The notes beneath the pieces were generated by a model that saw only the letters and a list, made by a program, of their open reading frames with translations, did not search any database and was not told the DNA's origin. The translations under genes and the position numbers were made by a program. Below are positions 23,181 to 31,262 of a DNA stretch of 34,071 nucleotides, in pieces. The stretch comes from an uncultured bacterium (GTDB lineage Bacteria > Patescibacteriota > Minisyncoccia > Phycocordibacterales > DATDWN01): positions 1-34,071 of the forward strand of contig CAIQCQ010000003.1 of assembly GCA_903870365.1 (NCBI GenBank), given 5' to 3'. Within the stretch, counting starts at the first letter, position 1; each line of letters begins with the position of its first letter.

Positions 23181-23966
23181 ATGTACAGTAATTCCAATAT
23201 GAATCCTTTTTCAGCATGGCTTAAATACTGCAACGAGAAGCAACTCTTTGAGGAACTTTTATCTGACAAAATCGGACTGTTAAATATCAGCAAAAACACA
23301 GGTACTCAAAAGATACTCGATGTCGGATGTGGTTCAGGAGAAACATCGACAAGAATTCTGAATGTCTTGAACAAACGAAGTATTCCTTTTGAGTACACAG
23401 CCCTTGATCCATTTCAAAAGAACATTGATGCTTTCAAAATAAAAATGGGAGAGCTTAGTATGAGTGATATTAAATACGTTCTATCTACATTTGAGAAGTA
23501 CGAGGCTTCAAAGAACACTTACGATTTATTGGTGGCATGCCAAGTCTTGTACTATTTCGATGATATAAAAAGTATGATTGAAAAAATGCTAGATATGGCA
23601 AAAGAGACAATCATTGTTCATCATGGTTCAAACGGTATCCATACATTCCATCAAAAATTCTTACCGTATGTGAGAACGACAGACCATATTATGTCTACAT
23701 ATTCAGAAGTTCAGAATATGCTTGATGAGATAAATTCAGACGGAAAATACAAAATTCAATTCTTCAAATTTGTCTGCCAAGTAGATATTAAGGCATGTAA
23801 AGATGAGAATTCAGAAGATGGTAATAACCTACTCACATTCTTTTTAGGTAAGGATATTTCAGAAATTCCGGTTGATGTGAGGAAAGAAATGCACAACTAT
23901 TTTAAACAGAATTACGATAAATACATGGAACATGATCAGGGTGTATTTTTTGTAACTAAAATTTAA
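23181..23966 (+). CDS. Class I SAM-dependent methyltransferase
   Basis: A 261-aa methyltransferase (from the ATG at 23181) with a Rossmann fold: motif I 'ILDVGCGSGETS', motif II acidic end 'YTALDPFQKN', and 'YDLLVACQVLYYFDD' as motif IV region. The C-terminal part is a long helical and beta cap, as in small-molecule methyltransferases of the histamine N-methyltransferase type, so a small substrate is more likely than DNA or rRNA. No Shine-Dalgarno. It lies 11 nt before the gene at 23978, so they may be one transcript. The frame can be extended to 23112, but the extra residues lack family resemblance. Confidence 0.85.
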   Translation: MYSNSNMNPFSAWLKYCNEKQLFEELLSDKIGLLNISKNTGTQKILDVGCGSGETSTRILNVLNKRSIPFEYTALDPFQKNIDAFKIKMGELSMSDIKYVLSTFEKYEASKNTYDLLVACQVLYYFDDIKSMIEKMLDMAKETIIVHHGSNGIHTFHQKFLPYVRTTDHIMSTYSEVQNMLDEINSDGKYKIQFFKFVCQVDIKACKDENSEDGNNLLTFFLGKDISEIPVDVRKEMHNYFKQNYDKYMEHDQGVFFVTKI

Positions 23967-23977
23967 GACAAATCTCT

Positions 23978-24688
23978 ATGAAAAATACTGAAGTAATAAA
24001 AATAGATGATAAAGAAAATGTACTAGCTTTCATAAATGATCCTGTAAAGTTAGGTGAAATACTAACTGGCATTCTCGCTTCTGAAAAGAAAGAGTGGCTT
24101 TTGTCGGCTGGCAAAGTTTTTCAAGCTTCCCTAAAATTCAAGTTACTTACTCAATTAGGTCGAGAACTTAAAGAATATCGTGAAAAAGGAAAAATTAAAG
24201 AAGACTATTTTGCTACAAATAATAATCAAGCTTCATTCAATGATCTTTTGAGTTTTATAGACGAAGAAGTGCCAGACGAAGAACGAATGAAAGCAATGAA
24301 ATCTATTTTCTTAAGTTCGATTTCTACAGATGTTACCGAAGAAGATGAGAAACTGGCTTATGAATTTATGCAAATCTGTAAAAAACTATCTAGTGGAGAT
24401 ATATTAGTGCTGAAGGCAAATTTTGAACTTGTTACCGGTAAGGCACGTCACGGTATTACTGTTGATCCAAATTTTAGCGGTTCTGCTGATGGTTGGCTTG
24501 ATGTTATTGCAAAGCAAATCGGGCACAATCTTCCTAATCTTGTTGAGGCTTACGAAGAAAATCTAATGAATTTAAAACTTGTTTCAAAAAGAGTATATGG
24601 TGATCTTTCTGGATACAGAGCAACTCCGCATTTTCGACTTACAACCTTTGGCTATAAGTTATGTGAATTTATAACGAGGTACCCATAA
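23978..24688 (+). CDS. Unknown protein, DUF4393/Abi-alpha-like
   Basis: A 236-aa soluble, helical protein. The C-terminal end 'RATPHFRLTTFGYKLCEFI' is like the ending of DUF4393 (Abi-alpha-type) proteins, where a wing-like segment ends in 'LT.fG..f...'. The central part has 'ASFNDLLSFIDEEVPDEERMKAMKSIF' and 'KKLSSGDILVLKANF', consistent with a helical bundle plus winged helix. If the resemblance holds, an abortive-infection or phage-response role would be possible; the evidence is weak. It follows the methyltransferase by 11 nt and is convergent with the gene at 24760. Confidence 0.5.
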   Translation: MKNTEVIKIDDKENVLAFINDPVKLGEILTGILASEKKEWLLSAGKVFQASLKFKLLTQLGRELKEYREKGKIKEDYFATNNNQASFNDLLSFIDEEVPDEERMKAMKSIFLSSISTDVTEEDEKLAYEFMQICKKLSSGDILVLKANFELVTGKARHGITVDPNFSGSADGWLDVIAKQIGHNLPNLVEAYEENLMNLKLVSKRVYGDLSGYRATPHFRLTTFGYKLCEFITRYP

Positions 24689-24697
24689 AATAAAGAA

Positions 24698-24725
24698 AGC
24701 AGTCACTCCTCTTGAAATGACTGCT
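24698..24725. terminator. Terminator between convergent genes
   Basis: AGCAGTCA (24698-24705) pairs with TGACTGCT (24718-24725). On the minus strand TTCTTTATTTT follows, so it ends the minus-strand gene at 24760; it may also end the plus-strand transcript. Confidence 0.75.
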
Positions 24726-24759
24726 AGTATTGAAAACTGACGATTGTGTAAAGCCCTTC

Positions 24760-25005
24760 TCAATGTCCGAGTTTACCTTCTGCCCAAAGACCATACAGAC
24801 CATCAAGGCGAAGTTTGAGTTGGACGATCGCACCGACCTCTTCCATATCCACCTGCCCAGTCACCGAAGTCTTGAATTCTGCCACTCGAGTCCGACCCTC
24901 GATCTCCTCTTTGAGTTGGGTTATTTCGGGAGGTGGCGGAGTTCGTGACTCTGCTAACCTCATAAGATTAAGAACAGCCTCCGGCTCCATAAAACGCATT
25001 GCCAT
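24760..25005 (-). CDS. Small unknown protein, 81 aa
   Basis: A short protein starting at the ATG at 25005, directed by GGAGGT (25016-25011) with good spacing. It has a proline run 'RTPPPPEITQLKEEIEGRTRV', then 'AIVQLKLRLDGLYGLWAEGK', which looks like a helical hairpin. The frame extends 62 codons further upstream, but that part passes through the promoter region and the oppositely directed gene. Divergent from the kinase-like gene, with promoters sharing one hexamer. No family recognised. Confidence 0.6.
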   Translation of the reverse strand: MAMRFMEPEAVLNLMRLAESRTPPPPEITQLKEEIEGRTRVAEFKTSVTGQVDMEEVGAIVQLKLRLDGLYGLWAEGKLGH

Positions 25006-25021
25006 AGTTGACCTCCGAGGA

Positions 25022-25074
25022 TATAAAACCATATTTAAGTTACTATTGCAAGCAGAATAAAAATATGCTTTAAT
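25022..25074. promoter_or_regulatory. Divergent promoters sharing one palindromic -35 hexamer
   Basis: TTGCAA at 25046-25051 reads the same on both strands. On the plus strand it is 17 nt before TTTAAT (25069-25074); on the minus strand it is 18 nt before TTTATA (25027-25022). The two would drive the genes at 25097 and 25005. Confidence 0.5.
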
Positions 25075-25096
25075 CTCTTCCAGAAAGAGGTGACCC

Positions 25097-25618
25097 TTGA
25101 AGATAGTCCGTGGAAGTACACGCGTCGTTCTACTTTTTGGGAGCTTTGTTTTAAAGTTTCCACGCATTAATTCCTTGTTGGGAATTATCAAAGAAATCCC
25201 GAAACTTGTTTTTCAGGGTCGGTGGAAATTCATTCCCAATATCACAAGTAGGAGATTACATTGGTTTCAGAAAGGTATACGGCAGAACGTAACCGAACGC
25301 CGTTGTTGGAAATCCTGCCATGCACCATTTCTTGTCCCTACGTATCTCTCACTAGGTTTTATTAATATCCAAAAAAGGGAGATTGGGAATGAGCTGAACT
25401 GGGAAGAAATGAATGTTCTCATTAACAAAATGGGTGATGTGACAAAAAATCAAGTCTATACGATTGATCCACATTGCTTCTCTCCGAAGAACTTTCTCAA
25501 AAATGCTTCTGGATATCGTGTGTTTGATTACGGCGACAGCAGTTCTCAACCACTACGATTCACCGAATACATTTTGAGATGGCACAAAGAACTCTCGGAG
25601 ATTCTCCGCGTTGGATAA
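25097..25618 (+). CDS. Small protein-kinase-fold-like protein
   Basis: A 173-aa protein starting with TTG at 25097, with AGAGGTGA just before it. Order of motifs suggests a minimal kinase-like fold: glycine and strand region 'VRGSTRVVLLFGSFVLKFPR' (K20 in the ATP-binding strand), E33 in 'IIKEIPKL', 'YTIDPHCFSPKNFL' as the catalytic loop (D124 and N132) and 'YRVFDYGDSS' as the metal-binding DFG-like segment (D144). It is far shorter than ordinary protein kinases, as in phage and CPR kinase-like proteins. The substrate is unknown and catalytic activity is uncertain. It is the only gene of its operon. Confidence 0.5.
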   Translation: MKIVRGSTRVVLLFGSFVLKFPRINSLLGIIKEIPKLVFQGRWKFIPNITSRRLHWFQKGIRQNVTERRCWKSCHAPFLVPTYLSLGFINIQKREIGNELNWEEMNVLINKMGDVTKNQVYTIDPHCFSPKNFLKNASGYRVFDYGDSSSQPLRFTEYILRWHKELSEILRVG

Positions 25619-25656
25619 CACCACTGATGGCTTAGGCTATTGGTGGTGTGTTTTTT
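25618..25656 (+). terminator. Terminator of the kinase-like gene
   Basis: ACACCAC (25618-25624) pairs with GTGGTGT (25643-25649), with further pairing inside the loop, followed by GTTTTTT. It overlaps the last base of the stop codon. Confidence 0.9.
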
Positions 25657-25818
25657 ATTTTAATAAAGTTTCTAACTCTTTAATACTCAAAACGATAAAA
25701 TCCCTTTGTTTACAGAGTTCGGAAAGCCAAGTATTATGGTCACAGATTTTTAAGCCATATTTCTCAACATATTTTCTTATACCCTACGCGGATATTTTTG
25801 ATAGTTGAAAACGTATGA

Positions 25819-25847
25819 TTGACATAAATCAATATTAGTTCTAGTAT
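25819..25847 (+). promoter_or_regulatory. Promoter of the gene at 25866
   Basis: TTGACA at 25819-25824 and TAGTAT at 25842-25847 with a 17-nt spacer. The start point would lie close to the GGAGG ribosome site at 25855-25859. Confidence 0.7.
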
Positions 25848-25865
25848 CGATTTAGGAGGCAAAAC

Positions 25866-26237
25866 ATGCCATTGGAACAAGTTATTGCAACAGAAATTAA
25901 GCACGGTGACATAATTCATGGTCCGGACGGAAAATCTACCGTGACATGCATTCAAGATGGTGGACATTTATTGAAGTTCGATTTTGCGGAAGGTAAAGGT
26001 AATCGATGTTGGTCCGCTGTACCAAAAAACTGTATAATTGGACGTTATCGGAAAACAGATTGCCCAATTCCCTGTGGTTTTGCTGTTGACCATAAAGGAG
26101 AAGTTGTGGAGTCTTATATTGGTGAAGTACACGATGGTGGTATCATTCTTATGATAACCAGAACTGATGCGACTACATCAAAACTCCGGAAAAAAGACAT
26201 TCATCACATCTCCGGCAACTTTAATATGCTGTTCTAA
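25866..26237 (+). CDS. Unknown small beta-rich protein, 123 aa
   Basis: A short soluble protein starting at the ATG at 25866, with TAGGAGGC just before it. It looks like two repeated small beta units: 'IKHGDIIHGPDGKSTVTCIQD' and 'GEVHDGGIILMITRTDATT' each resemble strands around a turn. Two cysteines (C-P-I-P-C in 'KTDCPIPCGF') could bind metal or form a disulfide. No family recognised. It has its own promoter and terminator, so it is a single-gene unit within the accessory region. Confidence 0.75.
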   Translation: MPLEQVIATEIKHGDIIHGPDGKSTVTCIQDGGHLLKFDFAEGKGNRCWSAVPKNCIIGRYRKTDCPIPCGFAVDHKGEVVESYIGEVHDGGIILMITRTDATTSKLRKKDIHHISGNFNMLF

Positions 26238-26244
26238 TCAAAGT

Positions 26245-26277
26245 CGCAAGAATGCCTAACTGGTGTTCTTGCGTTTT
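26245..26277 (+). terminator. Terminator of the gene at 25866
   Basis: CGCAAGAA (26245-26252) pairs exactly with TTCTTGCG (26266-26273), followed by TTTTCTTTT. Confidence 0.9.
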
Positions 26278-26436
26278 CTTTTATCTAAACTGCCAAAATG
26301 CTAGTATATTTACATGCAAAAGGTTCCCATTTCATCTTTTGACTCACAAATTTTTAACCCTGTTTATACAGTCATTGAATAACATTCTATTGTATGTAAT
26401 AATTTTAATGGAAAATTTTTTCTACAAAGGAGAATG

Positions 26437-26994
26437 ATGCGAGGATTGAGTCTACTAGCCCTCCGTACACAAGTATTACAGGCTACGAATCCTACTGAGA
26501 AACAAGTTTGTCATGAGCTTGTTGAAAAAGTTTATACGAAGAAAGGATACACCTTCTCTAAAAATTTCCAACCAGCCGATGTATTTTATGTGGCTGTAGA
26601 AGGAATAATAACAGCCACGATATCGATCGTTCCTGATTCATTGAGTGATGGTTTACCACTTGATAAAATCTACAAAGAAGAAGCGCGAGAACTTCGAAAC
26701 AGATACGGAACGATCGGGGAAGTAATAGAATTTGCAGTAGATGACGACAATCCAAAAGCATCTGGTTTAAGAACTCTCGTATTACCCCTCTTCAGAGAAA
26801 TACTATACTGTGCCAGAACAAAAAAAATTAATGTCTTAGGTATCACAGTCAATCCTATAGACACACGTTTTTACTCCTTGCTGGGTTTTCAAGGTGATTG
26901 TACGGTTGAGAAAACCCATCCGGGAGTAGGTGCGCCCGCAGTCTTTTTGTCCGTCGTAGTAAAGCAATGGCTTGCTGACCGACAAGTTACATAA
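26437..26994 (+). CDS. GNAT-type N-acyltransferase
   Basis: A 185-aa acyltransferase-fold protein resembling the N-acyl amino acid synthase/autoinducer-synthase branch of GNAT. Seen: 'ADVFYVAVEGIITATISIV' (central strands), 'IGEVIEFAVDDDNPKASGLRTLVLPLF' where the acceptor and acyl-CoA binding elements of the family lie, and 'VLGITVNPIDTRFYSLLGF', the typical C-terminal 'P.h..fY..lGF'. It would transfer an acyl group from acyl-CoA or acyl-ACP to a small acceptor. Two ATGs overlap the ribosome site; the second at 26437 has the better spacing to GGAG at 26429-26432, so I chose it. It is transcribed alone and followed by a terminator. Confidence 0.75.
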   Translation: MRGLSLLALRTQVLQATNPTEKQVCHELVEKVYTKKGYTFSKNFQPADVFYVAVEGIITATISIVPDSLSDGLPLDKIYKEEARELRNRYGTIGEVIEFAVDDDNPKASGLRTLVLPLFREILYCARTKKINVLGITVNPIDTRFYSLLGFQGDCTVEKTHPGVGAPAVFLSVVVKQWLADRQVT

Positions 26995-27010
26995 GTCAAA
27001 CATCGACCTT

Positions 27011-27041
27011 AAGCCCTGCGCCAATATCAAAGGGCTTTTTC
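27011..27041 (+). terminator. Terminator of the GNAT gene
   Basis: AAGCCCT (27011-27017) pairs with AGGGCTT (27031-27037), followed by TTTC. It separates the accessory genes from the convergent division cluster. Confidence 0.9.
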
Positions 27042-27075
27042 TTATCTATACTATCAATTTGAGTCACAATTTAAA

Positions 27076-28755
27076 CTACCTATCCGGGGGTACTTCATAA
27101 TAGTTGATCAAAAAATTCACCGTATTTATAAACGACGGAGTGAGTGATTCGGAACTATACTGGACTCCCTGTGGTTTGACGGTATAGAAGAAAATCAAAA
27201 ATTGTGGATTGTACGCCGGAAAATATCCAACAAATGAGTGCAGGAAGTCTGTAGCACTGTAGCCCCCAGACTCTGCAATCTGTGCTGTACCCGTCTTTGC
27301 AGCGATAGAATACTGTGGCATCTTGTCCGCACCATTGGCCAAGATATTATCCACGTCATAGACCATCATACGTGTCACCTCTTGGGCGGTACTTTGTTTG
27401 ATAACACGTGTCTGCGCTGGATAGGATAACGTCTTCGACAAACCAACTGTATAGTTTATTTTCGTCACCACATGCGGAGTAATGAGCACACCACCATTGG
27501 CAATAGCAGACAGTGCACGCACCGTGGCTATTGGAGTCAATGCAATACCCTGTCCAAACGATGCATTCATATGTTCCAGCTGACGTGGAGCTTTCAAGTT
27601 TGAAACAATATCTGCACCTTCATTTGGTAAATCAATACCGGTCTTTTGAGCAATACCAAACGCATAAAAATAATTATCAAAATTGTCATCACCAATAAGA
27701 GAGACGATGTGTGCCATACCGACATTCAAGGACTGACCAAGTGCTGTTTGAATAGTTGTCACACCACGATCTTTTTTATCAAAGTTACAGAGTGACTTGC
27801 CATCCACTTTGATACAACCTGGATCAACATATGTCGAACTGGCAGTGATCATGCCGAGGTCAATACCAGCTGAGAGGGTCAATGGTTTGATGATCGATCC
27901 CATCTCATAGACATTTTCTACCAGTGGATTTTGAAAATCCGCCACATTTTTAACATCTTTGGTATTATTGAGATCAAACGAGGGACTGACTGCCATAGCA
28001 TATATCTCCCCTGTCTGTGGATTCATAATGATGCCACCTGAAAGTTGCGAATGATATTTGTCTTGCACTTTTTTGAGTTCTGTTTGTAAAAATGATTGCA
28101 CACTCGGCTCGATAGACGTCACTACATCTCCTTCATTTTTACTCTCTGCTGTTTGTTGAATATTAGAAAAAATCTGGGCAAAAAAGTTTACATATGCTTT
28201 ATCATTACGTTGCAGGGTTGAGTCATATTGACTTTCCAGACCATACCGTCCAGCAAATACATTGCCCTGATAGGCCATAAAACCGACGGTATTGGCTGCC
28301 AGATCACCTGCTGGATAAAACCTCCAGCGATCCTGATAGACTGACAAACCAGGGATACTGAGTGCTGAAATTTTAGTACCGATATCTGGGTCGACTTGTT
28401 TGGCAATCTCTTCGTACGGATCTTTTGGCTTGGTCGCTTTAGACATAAAGGTATCGTGATCAATCGGCAAGATGGCGTTGATCAGTACATATGCACTTTC
28501 TGGATTTTGTAATATTTGTGGATTGATAGCAATGGTCACTCCAGTCTTGAGACTTGCTGCTGAAACCAGTGAATCATCCTTGGCGGTAAAATAGACGGTA
28601 CCACGATTAAATACACCACTGGCAGATTGTGAATACTGACGGTTTGCTTTTTGTAAATACAAATCATTATCAACAACTTGAAGAAAATACAAACGTACGA
28701 TAAATATACAAGCGAGGGAGAGAATAATGAAAGATAATAGACGGATGCGATTCAT
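27076..28755 (-). CDS. ftsI: Peptidoglycan DD-transpeptidase FtsI (PBP)
   Basis: A 559-aa class B penicillin-binding protein. One N-terminal membrane anchor (about residues 5-27), a pedestal and dimerisation domain, then the transpeptidase domain with S287-I-I-K290 in 'YEMGSIIKPLTL', S342-L-N344 in 'GQSLNVGM', and K487-T-G-T490 in 'AAKTGTAQ'. All three catalytic motifs are intact. It crosslinks septal peptidoglycan and works with FtsL and FtsW. It is the last gene of the visible mraZ-rsmH-ftsL-ftsI series; about 170 nt separate it from the ftsL-like gene. No Shine-Dalgarno is visible before the ATG. The cluster does not continue with murE or mraY here, in keeping with the reduced gene order of CPR. 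Confidence 0.95.
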   Translation of the reverse strand: MNRIRLLSFIILSLACIFIVRLYFLQVVDNDLYLQKANRQYSQSASGVFNRGTVYFTAKDDSLVSAASLKTGVTIAINPQILQNPESAYVLINAILPIDHDTFMSKATKPKDPYEEIAKQVDPDIGTKISALSIPGLSVYQDRWRFYPAGDLAANTVGFMAYQGNVFAGRYGLESQYDSTLQRNDKAYVNFFAQIFSNIQQTAESKNEGDVVTSIEPSVQSFLQTELKKVQDKYHSQLSGGIIMNPQTGEIYAMAVSPSFDLNNTKDVKNVADFQNPLVENVYEMGSIIKPLTLSAGIDLGMITASSTYVDPGCIKVDGKSLCNFDKKDRGVTTIQTALGQSLNVGMAHIVSLIGDDNFDNYFYAFGIAQKTGIDLPNEGADIVSNLKAPRQLEHMNASFGQGIALTPIATVRALSAIANGGVLITPHVVTKINYTVGLSKTLSYPAQTRVIKQSTAQEVTRMMVYDVDNILANGADKMPQYSIAAKTGTAQIAESGGYSATDFLHSFVGYFPAYNPQFLIFFYTVKPQGVQYSSESLTPSFINTVNFLINYYEVPPDR

Positions 28756-28769
28756 GTGGATGATAAATG

Positions 28770-28920
28770 GAAGTTAGAAGCCAGAATCTTGAAGCTTGAT
28801 TAAAAAATATAAAGAATTTATACAAATATAATAACAAAAAATGAGACATTGTCCCATTTTTTAATTATTCAATCTCTTGTTTCTAGCTTCTAGCTTCTGT
28901 ATTCGAGCTTCAAGCTTCTA
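28770..28920. repeat. AGAAGCTTG/GCTTCTAG low-complexity repeat spacer with a bidirectional terminator
   Basis: Between ftsL-like and ftsI. Left part reads gaagttagaagccag and cttgaagcttg; the right part has tctagcttctagcttctg and gagcttcaagcttc, partly inverted copies of the left. The centre at 28836-28862 is a hairpin of AAAAAATGAGAC and GTCCCATTTTTT with one mismatch and runs of A and T, able to terminate on either strand. This spacer may split ftsI from the upstream division genes. Confidence 0.6.
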
Positions 28921-28926
28921 CCCATC

Positions 28927-29262
28927 CTATATCGTATTCCCCTGTGTGTTTGTACTGACCACTGAAACTGACGTTGGGGTGATAAATACTTTTTCCTTTG
29001 CCTCAGCAAAACCAAGTGTCTGTGCATAGTCCATGGTCACACCATTTTTCATACTGATCAAACTGAACTCTTTGGCACTCAACTGTTCACCAACATTGCT
29101 GATCTGTGCCGACAATTGTCTATTTGTAACAATATTACGCACCGTGACAGTAACCAAATACATATACATACACGCGCACATACCAATGAGCGCAACCGCT
29201 CCCCAAAAGATATCCTTTCGTGTGTCGATCTGCGACACGGCACTAATGATGTGATCTTTCAT
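28927..29262 (-). CDS. FtsL-like small membrane division protein
   Basis: A 111-aa bitopic membrane protein: about 18 cytosolic residues, one membrane segment (residues about 19-43, 'FWGAVALIGMCACMYMYLVTV'), then a coiled-coil-like 'TNRQLSAQISNVGEQLSAKEFSL' and a short tail. FtsL has this plan and occupies this place between rsmH and ftsI in the dcw cluster; its sequence is poorly conserved in general, so position is the main evidence. It would hold the divisome transpeptidase complex together. No Shine-Dalgarno. Confidence 0.75.
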   Translation of the reverse strand: MKDHIISAVSQIDTRKDIFWGAVALIGMCACMYMYLVTVTVRNIVTNRQLSAQISNVGEQLSAKEFSLISMKNGVTMDYAQTLGFAEAKEKVFITPTSVSVVSTNTQGNTI

Positions 29263-29353
29263 AATGTAAAAAATTTGATTGATAATCTCTTTGCTCCTGT
29301 GTTTCCTGCCCGTTCGTCGAGGCAGGTCTTACTTCTTAATTCATACTTCTACC

Positions 29354-30247
29354 CTATACTTTCTCAATGATTCGTAACTTGGCACTACGTGATCGTGGAT
29401 TGTCCCGTAACTCATCATCAGTAGGAACGATTGGTTTTTTACTCACCCGTACCCCTGTGTGATTGTCGATAACTGTTTTAAAATAATTTTTGACAATACG
29501 ATCTTCGAGACTATGAAAGGAAATGACTACCATCCGACCTCCACTGTTTAAAAGATTAAATCCTTTCTCGAGTCCTTCATGTAATGCTTGTAACTCATCG
29601 TTGACTGTAATGCGTAATGCTTGGAATGTCCGTGTGGCTGGGTGCAATCGCCCTCTATGATAGACCGCGGGAGTCGCTGAGAGGATGATGTTGACCAAAT
29701 CAGTAGTTGTCTTCACGGGTGCCAATGCACGTGTCCTGACGATAGCCTTGGCAATGCGTGAAGCAAAACGCTCTTCACCGTAATGCTTGATAATCGTCTG
29801 GAGAGAATCTTCATCCCAAGTATTGACGATCCGTTCGGCTGTCCAATCTTCTGGTCCAGTGACCTTTTTGAAAGACATGGACAATGGCTCGTCCTGACGA
29901 AAAGAAAATCCTCTCCCTGATTCCTCTAATTGGTTTGAGGACATACCAATGTCGAGTAAAATCTTGTCGACGTGGTCAACTCCTTTTTCCTTCAAAAGCT
30001 CCGCCATGTTGCGAAAATTACCAAGGATATATGTGGTATTGCCAGTATGTGCCGCCAAACGAGCTTGTGCCCGAGCCAGTGCATCTTCGTCTTGATCAAT
30101 GGCATACATGGTCACTGCAGAAGCATATTTACTCAATACAGCTTCAGTATGTCCCCCATTACCCAATGTGCCATCCACAAAGACGTCACCAGCTTTGATA
30201 TCCAAACCCTCCAACACCTCATGTAAAAGAACTGGTATGTGTATCAT
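29354..30247 (-). CDS. rsmH: 16S rRNA (cytosine(1402)-N4)-methyltransferase RsmH
   Basis: A 297-aa methyltransferase of full family length. SAM-binding motif 'FVDGTLGNGGHTEAVL' at about residues 23-38, 'YAIDQDEDALARA' at about 48-60, 'ILLDIGMSSNQLEESGRGFSF' at about 115-135, and the C-terminal 'RMVVISFHSLEDRIVKNYF' followed by 'NPRSRSAKLRIIEK', all diagnostic. It methylates C1402 of 16S rRNA in the decoding centre. It starts 2 nt after the mraZ stop, so the two are co-translated. Confidence 0.98.
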   Translation of the reverse strand: MIHIPVLLHEVLEGLDIKAGDVFVDGTLGNGGHTEAVLSKYASAVTMYAIDQDEDALARAQARLAAHTGNTTYILGNFRNMAELLKEKGVDHVDKILLDIGMSSNQLEESGRGFSFRQDEPLSMSFKKVTGPEDWTAERIVNTWDEDSLQTIIKHYGEERFASRIAKAIVRTRALAPVKTTTDLVNIILSATPAVYHRGRLHPATRTFQALRITVNDELQALHEGLEKGFNLLNSGGRMVVISFHSLEDRIVKNYFKTVIDNHTGVRVSKKPIVPTDDELRDNPRSRSAKLRIIEKV

Positions 30248-30249
30248 GG

Positions 30250-30684
30250 CTATAGAACGCCTACACTACCCAACTTTTCTGCGAGAGCATCTGCACTTTT
30301 TTCCACACCTCGCTTGAACTCACTCCATGCTTTGTCATTCCACAACTCTACGCGAGAAGAAACTCCAACGACCGAAACCTTACTCTTGAGATTTGCTCGT
30401 TCACGCAAGAAATCTGGAATAAGAATTCGACCGATAGAATCTACATCTGCTTCTACTGCTCCACCGAGCATGTAGCGACCAAACGAACGACTATCTGTTT
30501 GTAAAAATGAAGATTGGTTCAGTCCTTCTTCTATCTTTGACCATTGTTTGACGGTAAAGATAAAAAGACAACCATCCAACCCGGGAGTTAACACAACTTT
30601 TTTACCCATTTCAGAACGGAATTTGGCTGGCAGCGAAAGCCTGTTCTTGTCATCAATTGTATGTGTATATTCTCCTATCAACAT
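30250..30684 (-). CDS. mraZ: Transcriptional regulator MraZ
   Basis: A 144-aa protein with the two SpoVT/AbrB-like halves of MraZ: 'GEYTHTIDDKNRLSLPAKFR' at the start and 'RYMLGGAVEADVDSIGRILIPDFLRERA' in the second half. In other bacteria it forms ring oligomers and binds direct repeats in its own promoter. Direct repeats of this kind stand upstream (30870-30915), so autoregulation is expected. The first gene of the division cluster, with a leader of about 200 nt and no Shine-Dalgarno directly before the ATG. Confidence 0.97.
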   Translation of the reverse strand: MLIGEYTHTIDDKNRLSLPAKFRSEMGKKVVLTPGLDGCLFIFTVKQWSKIEEGLNQSSFLQTDSRSFGRYMLGGAVEADVDSIGRILIPDFLRERANLKSKVSVVGVSSRVELWNDKAWSEFKRGVEKSADALAEKLGSVGVL

Positions 30685-30869
30685 TATTTTTGTATGTACT
30701 GGTTGATGGGTGTTCCTGTTCTTCGTGAGAGATCAACTCAGAGAAGATTGGAGACAATCATCACCAGAAAAATGTGTGAGAAAAAATGTTTGTATATTTC
30801 TATTTATTTTTTAATTTCAGAATGGAGTCGGATCCGTTCCGAGATTAAAAGATGCGTAAAAATGTACAT

Positions 30870-30922
30870 CCCACTTCTTCCCACTTAGATATAAGTGTAT
30901 ACCACTCTATCCCACTCTGCAA
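30870..30922 (-). promoter_or_regulatory. mraZ promoter with MraZ boxes
   Basis: Read on the minus strand there are four GTGGG-type boxes: GTGGG (30915-30911), GTGGT (30905-30901), GTGGG (30884-30880) and GTGGG (30874-30870). Within each pair the spacing is exactly 10 nt, matching known MraZ operators. TTGCAG (30922-30917) and TACACT (30899-30894) with a 17-nt spacer fit a promoter whose spacer contains one pair and whose start region contains the other. Confidence 0.8.
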
Positions 30923-30956
30923 CACACTTATACACAGGGAGAACGCCCTTTTTGGA

Positions 30957-30995
30957 ACGAAAAAACCTGTATCCTCAACATGAGAATACGGGTTC
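30957..30995. terminator. Bidirectional terminator between lysS and mraZ
   Basis: AACCTGTATCCTC (30964-30976) pairs with GAGAATACGGGTT (30982-30994) with two mismatches. A-rich and T-rich flanks give U-runs in both directions; on the minus strand it ends lysS-side transcription before the mraZ promoter. The rest of 30685-31262 holds the mraZ leader and a dispersed repeat, no gene. Confidence 0.75.
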
Positions 30996-31103
30996 ATTTT
31001 TTCTTATAAAAACCAAATATTAAGTAAAGTTCCTTTGATACGGGAGCAAAGCGAACACGTATGCATCAGGTAATCCTGAGGCGAGATTTTTCTTACTTGC
31101 AAG

Positions 31104-31235
31104 TATGAATACCCTGGATTCCCCACAGTACGTTTCTGATGAAAAGTCTGTAGGGCTCACCTCGGACCAGTCGTCCTCCGGTCTTACGTGTGGGTCCCAG
31201 CCCACACTCACATCTGCACGGGAATGACGAGAGGA
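31104..31235. repeat. Dispersed intergenic repeat (CTGGATTCCCC / GGGAATGAC type)
   Basis: Between lysS and the terminator. Left end CTGGATTCCCC at about 31112, right end GGGAATGACGAG at about 31221, both parts of the palindromic repeat family seen at 7794 and 8686. The middle contains GTGTGGG-tccca-GCCCACAC (31189-31208), whose reverse strand matches the core at 10891-10915 including AAGACC. Confidence 0.6.
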
Positions 31236-31262
31236 TGAAATCAGATAAAAAGACCAAAGCTA

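Noticed and set aside
31020..31211. Minus-strand frame of 63 codons beginning MSVGWDPHVRPEDD
   Set aside because: It is a translation of the dispersed intergenic repeat; no ribosome site and its start lies in the repeat palindrome.
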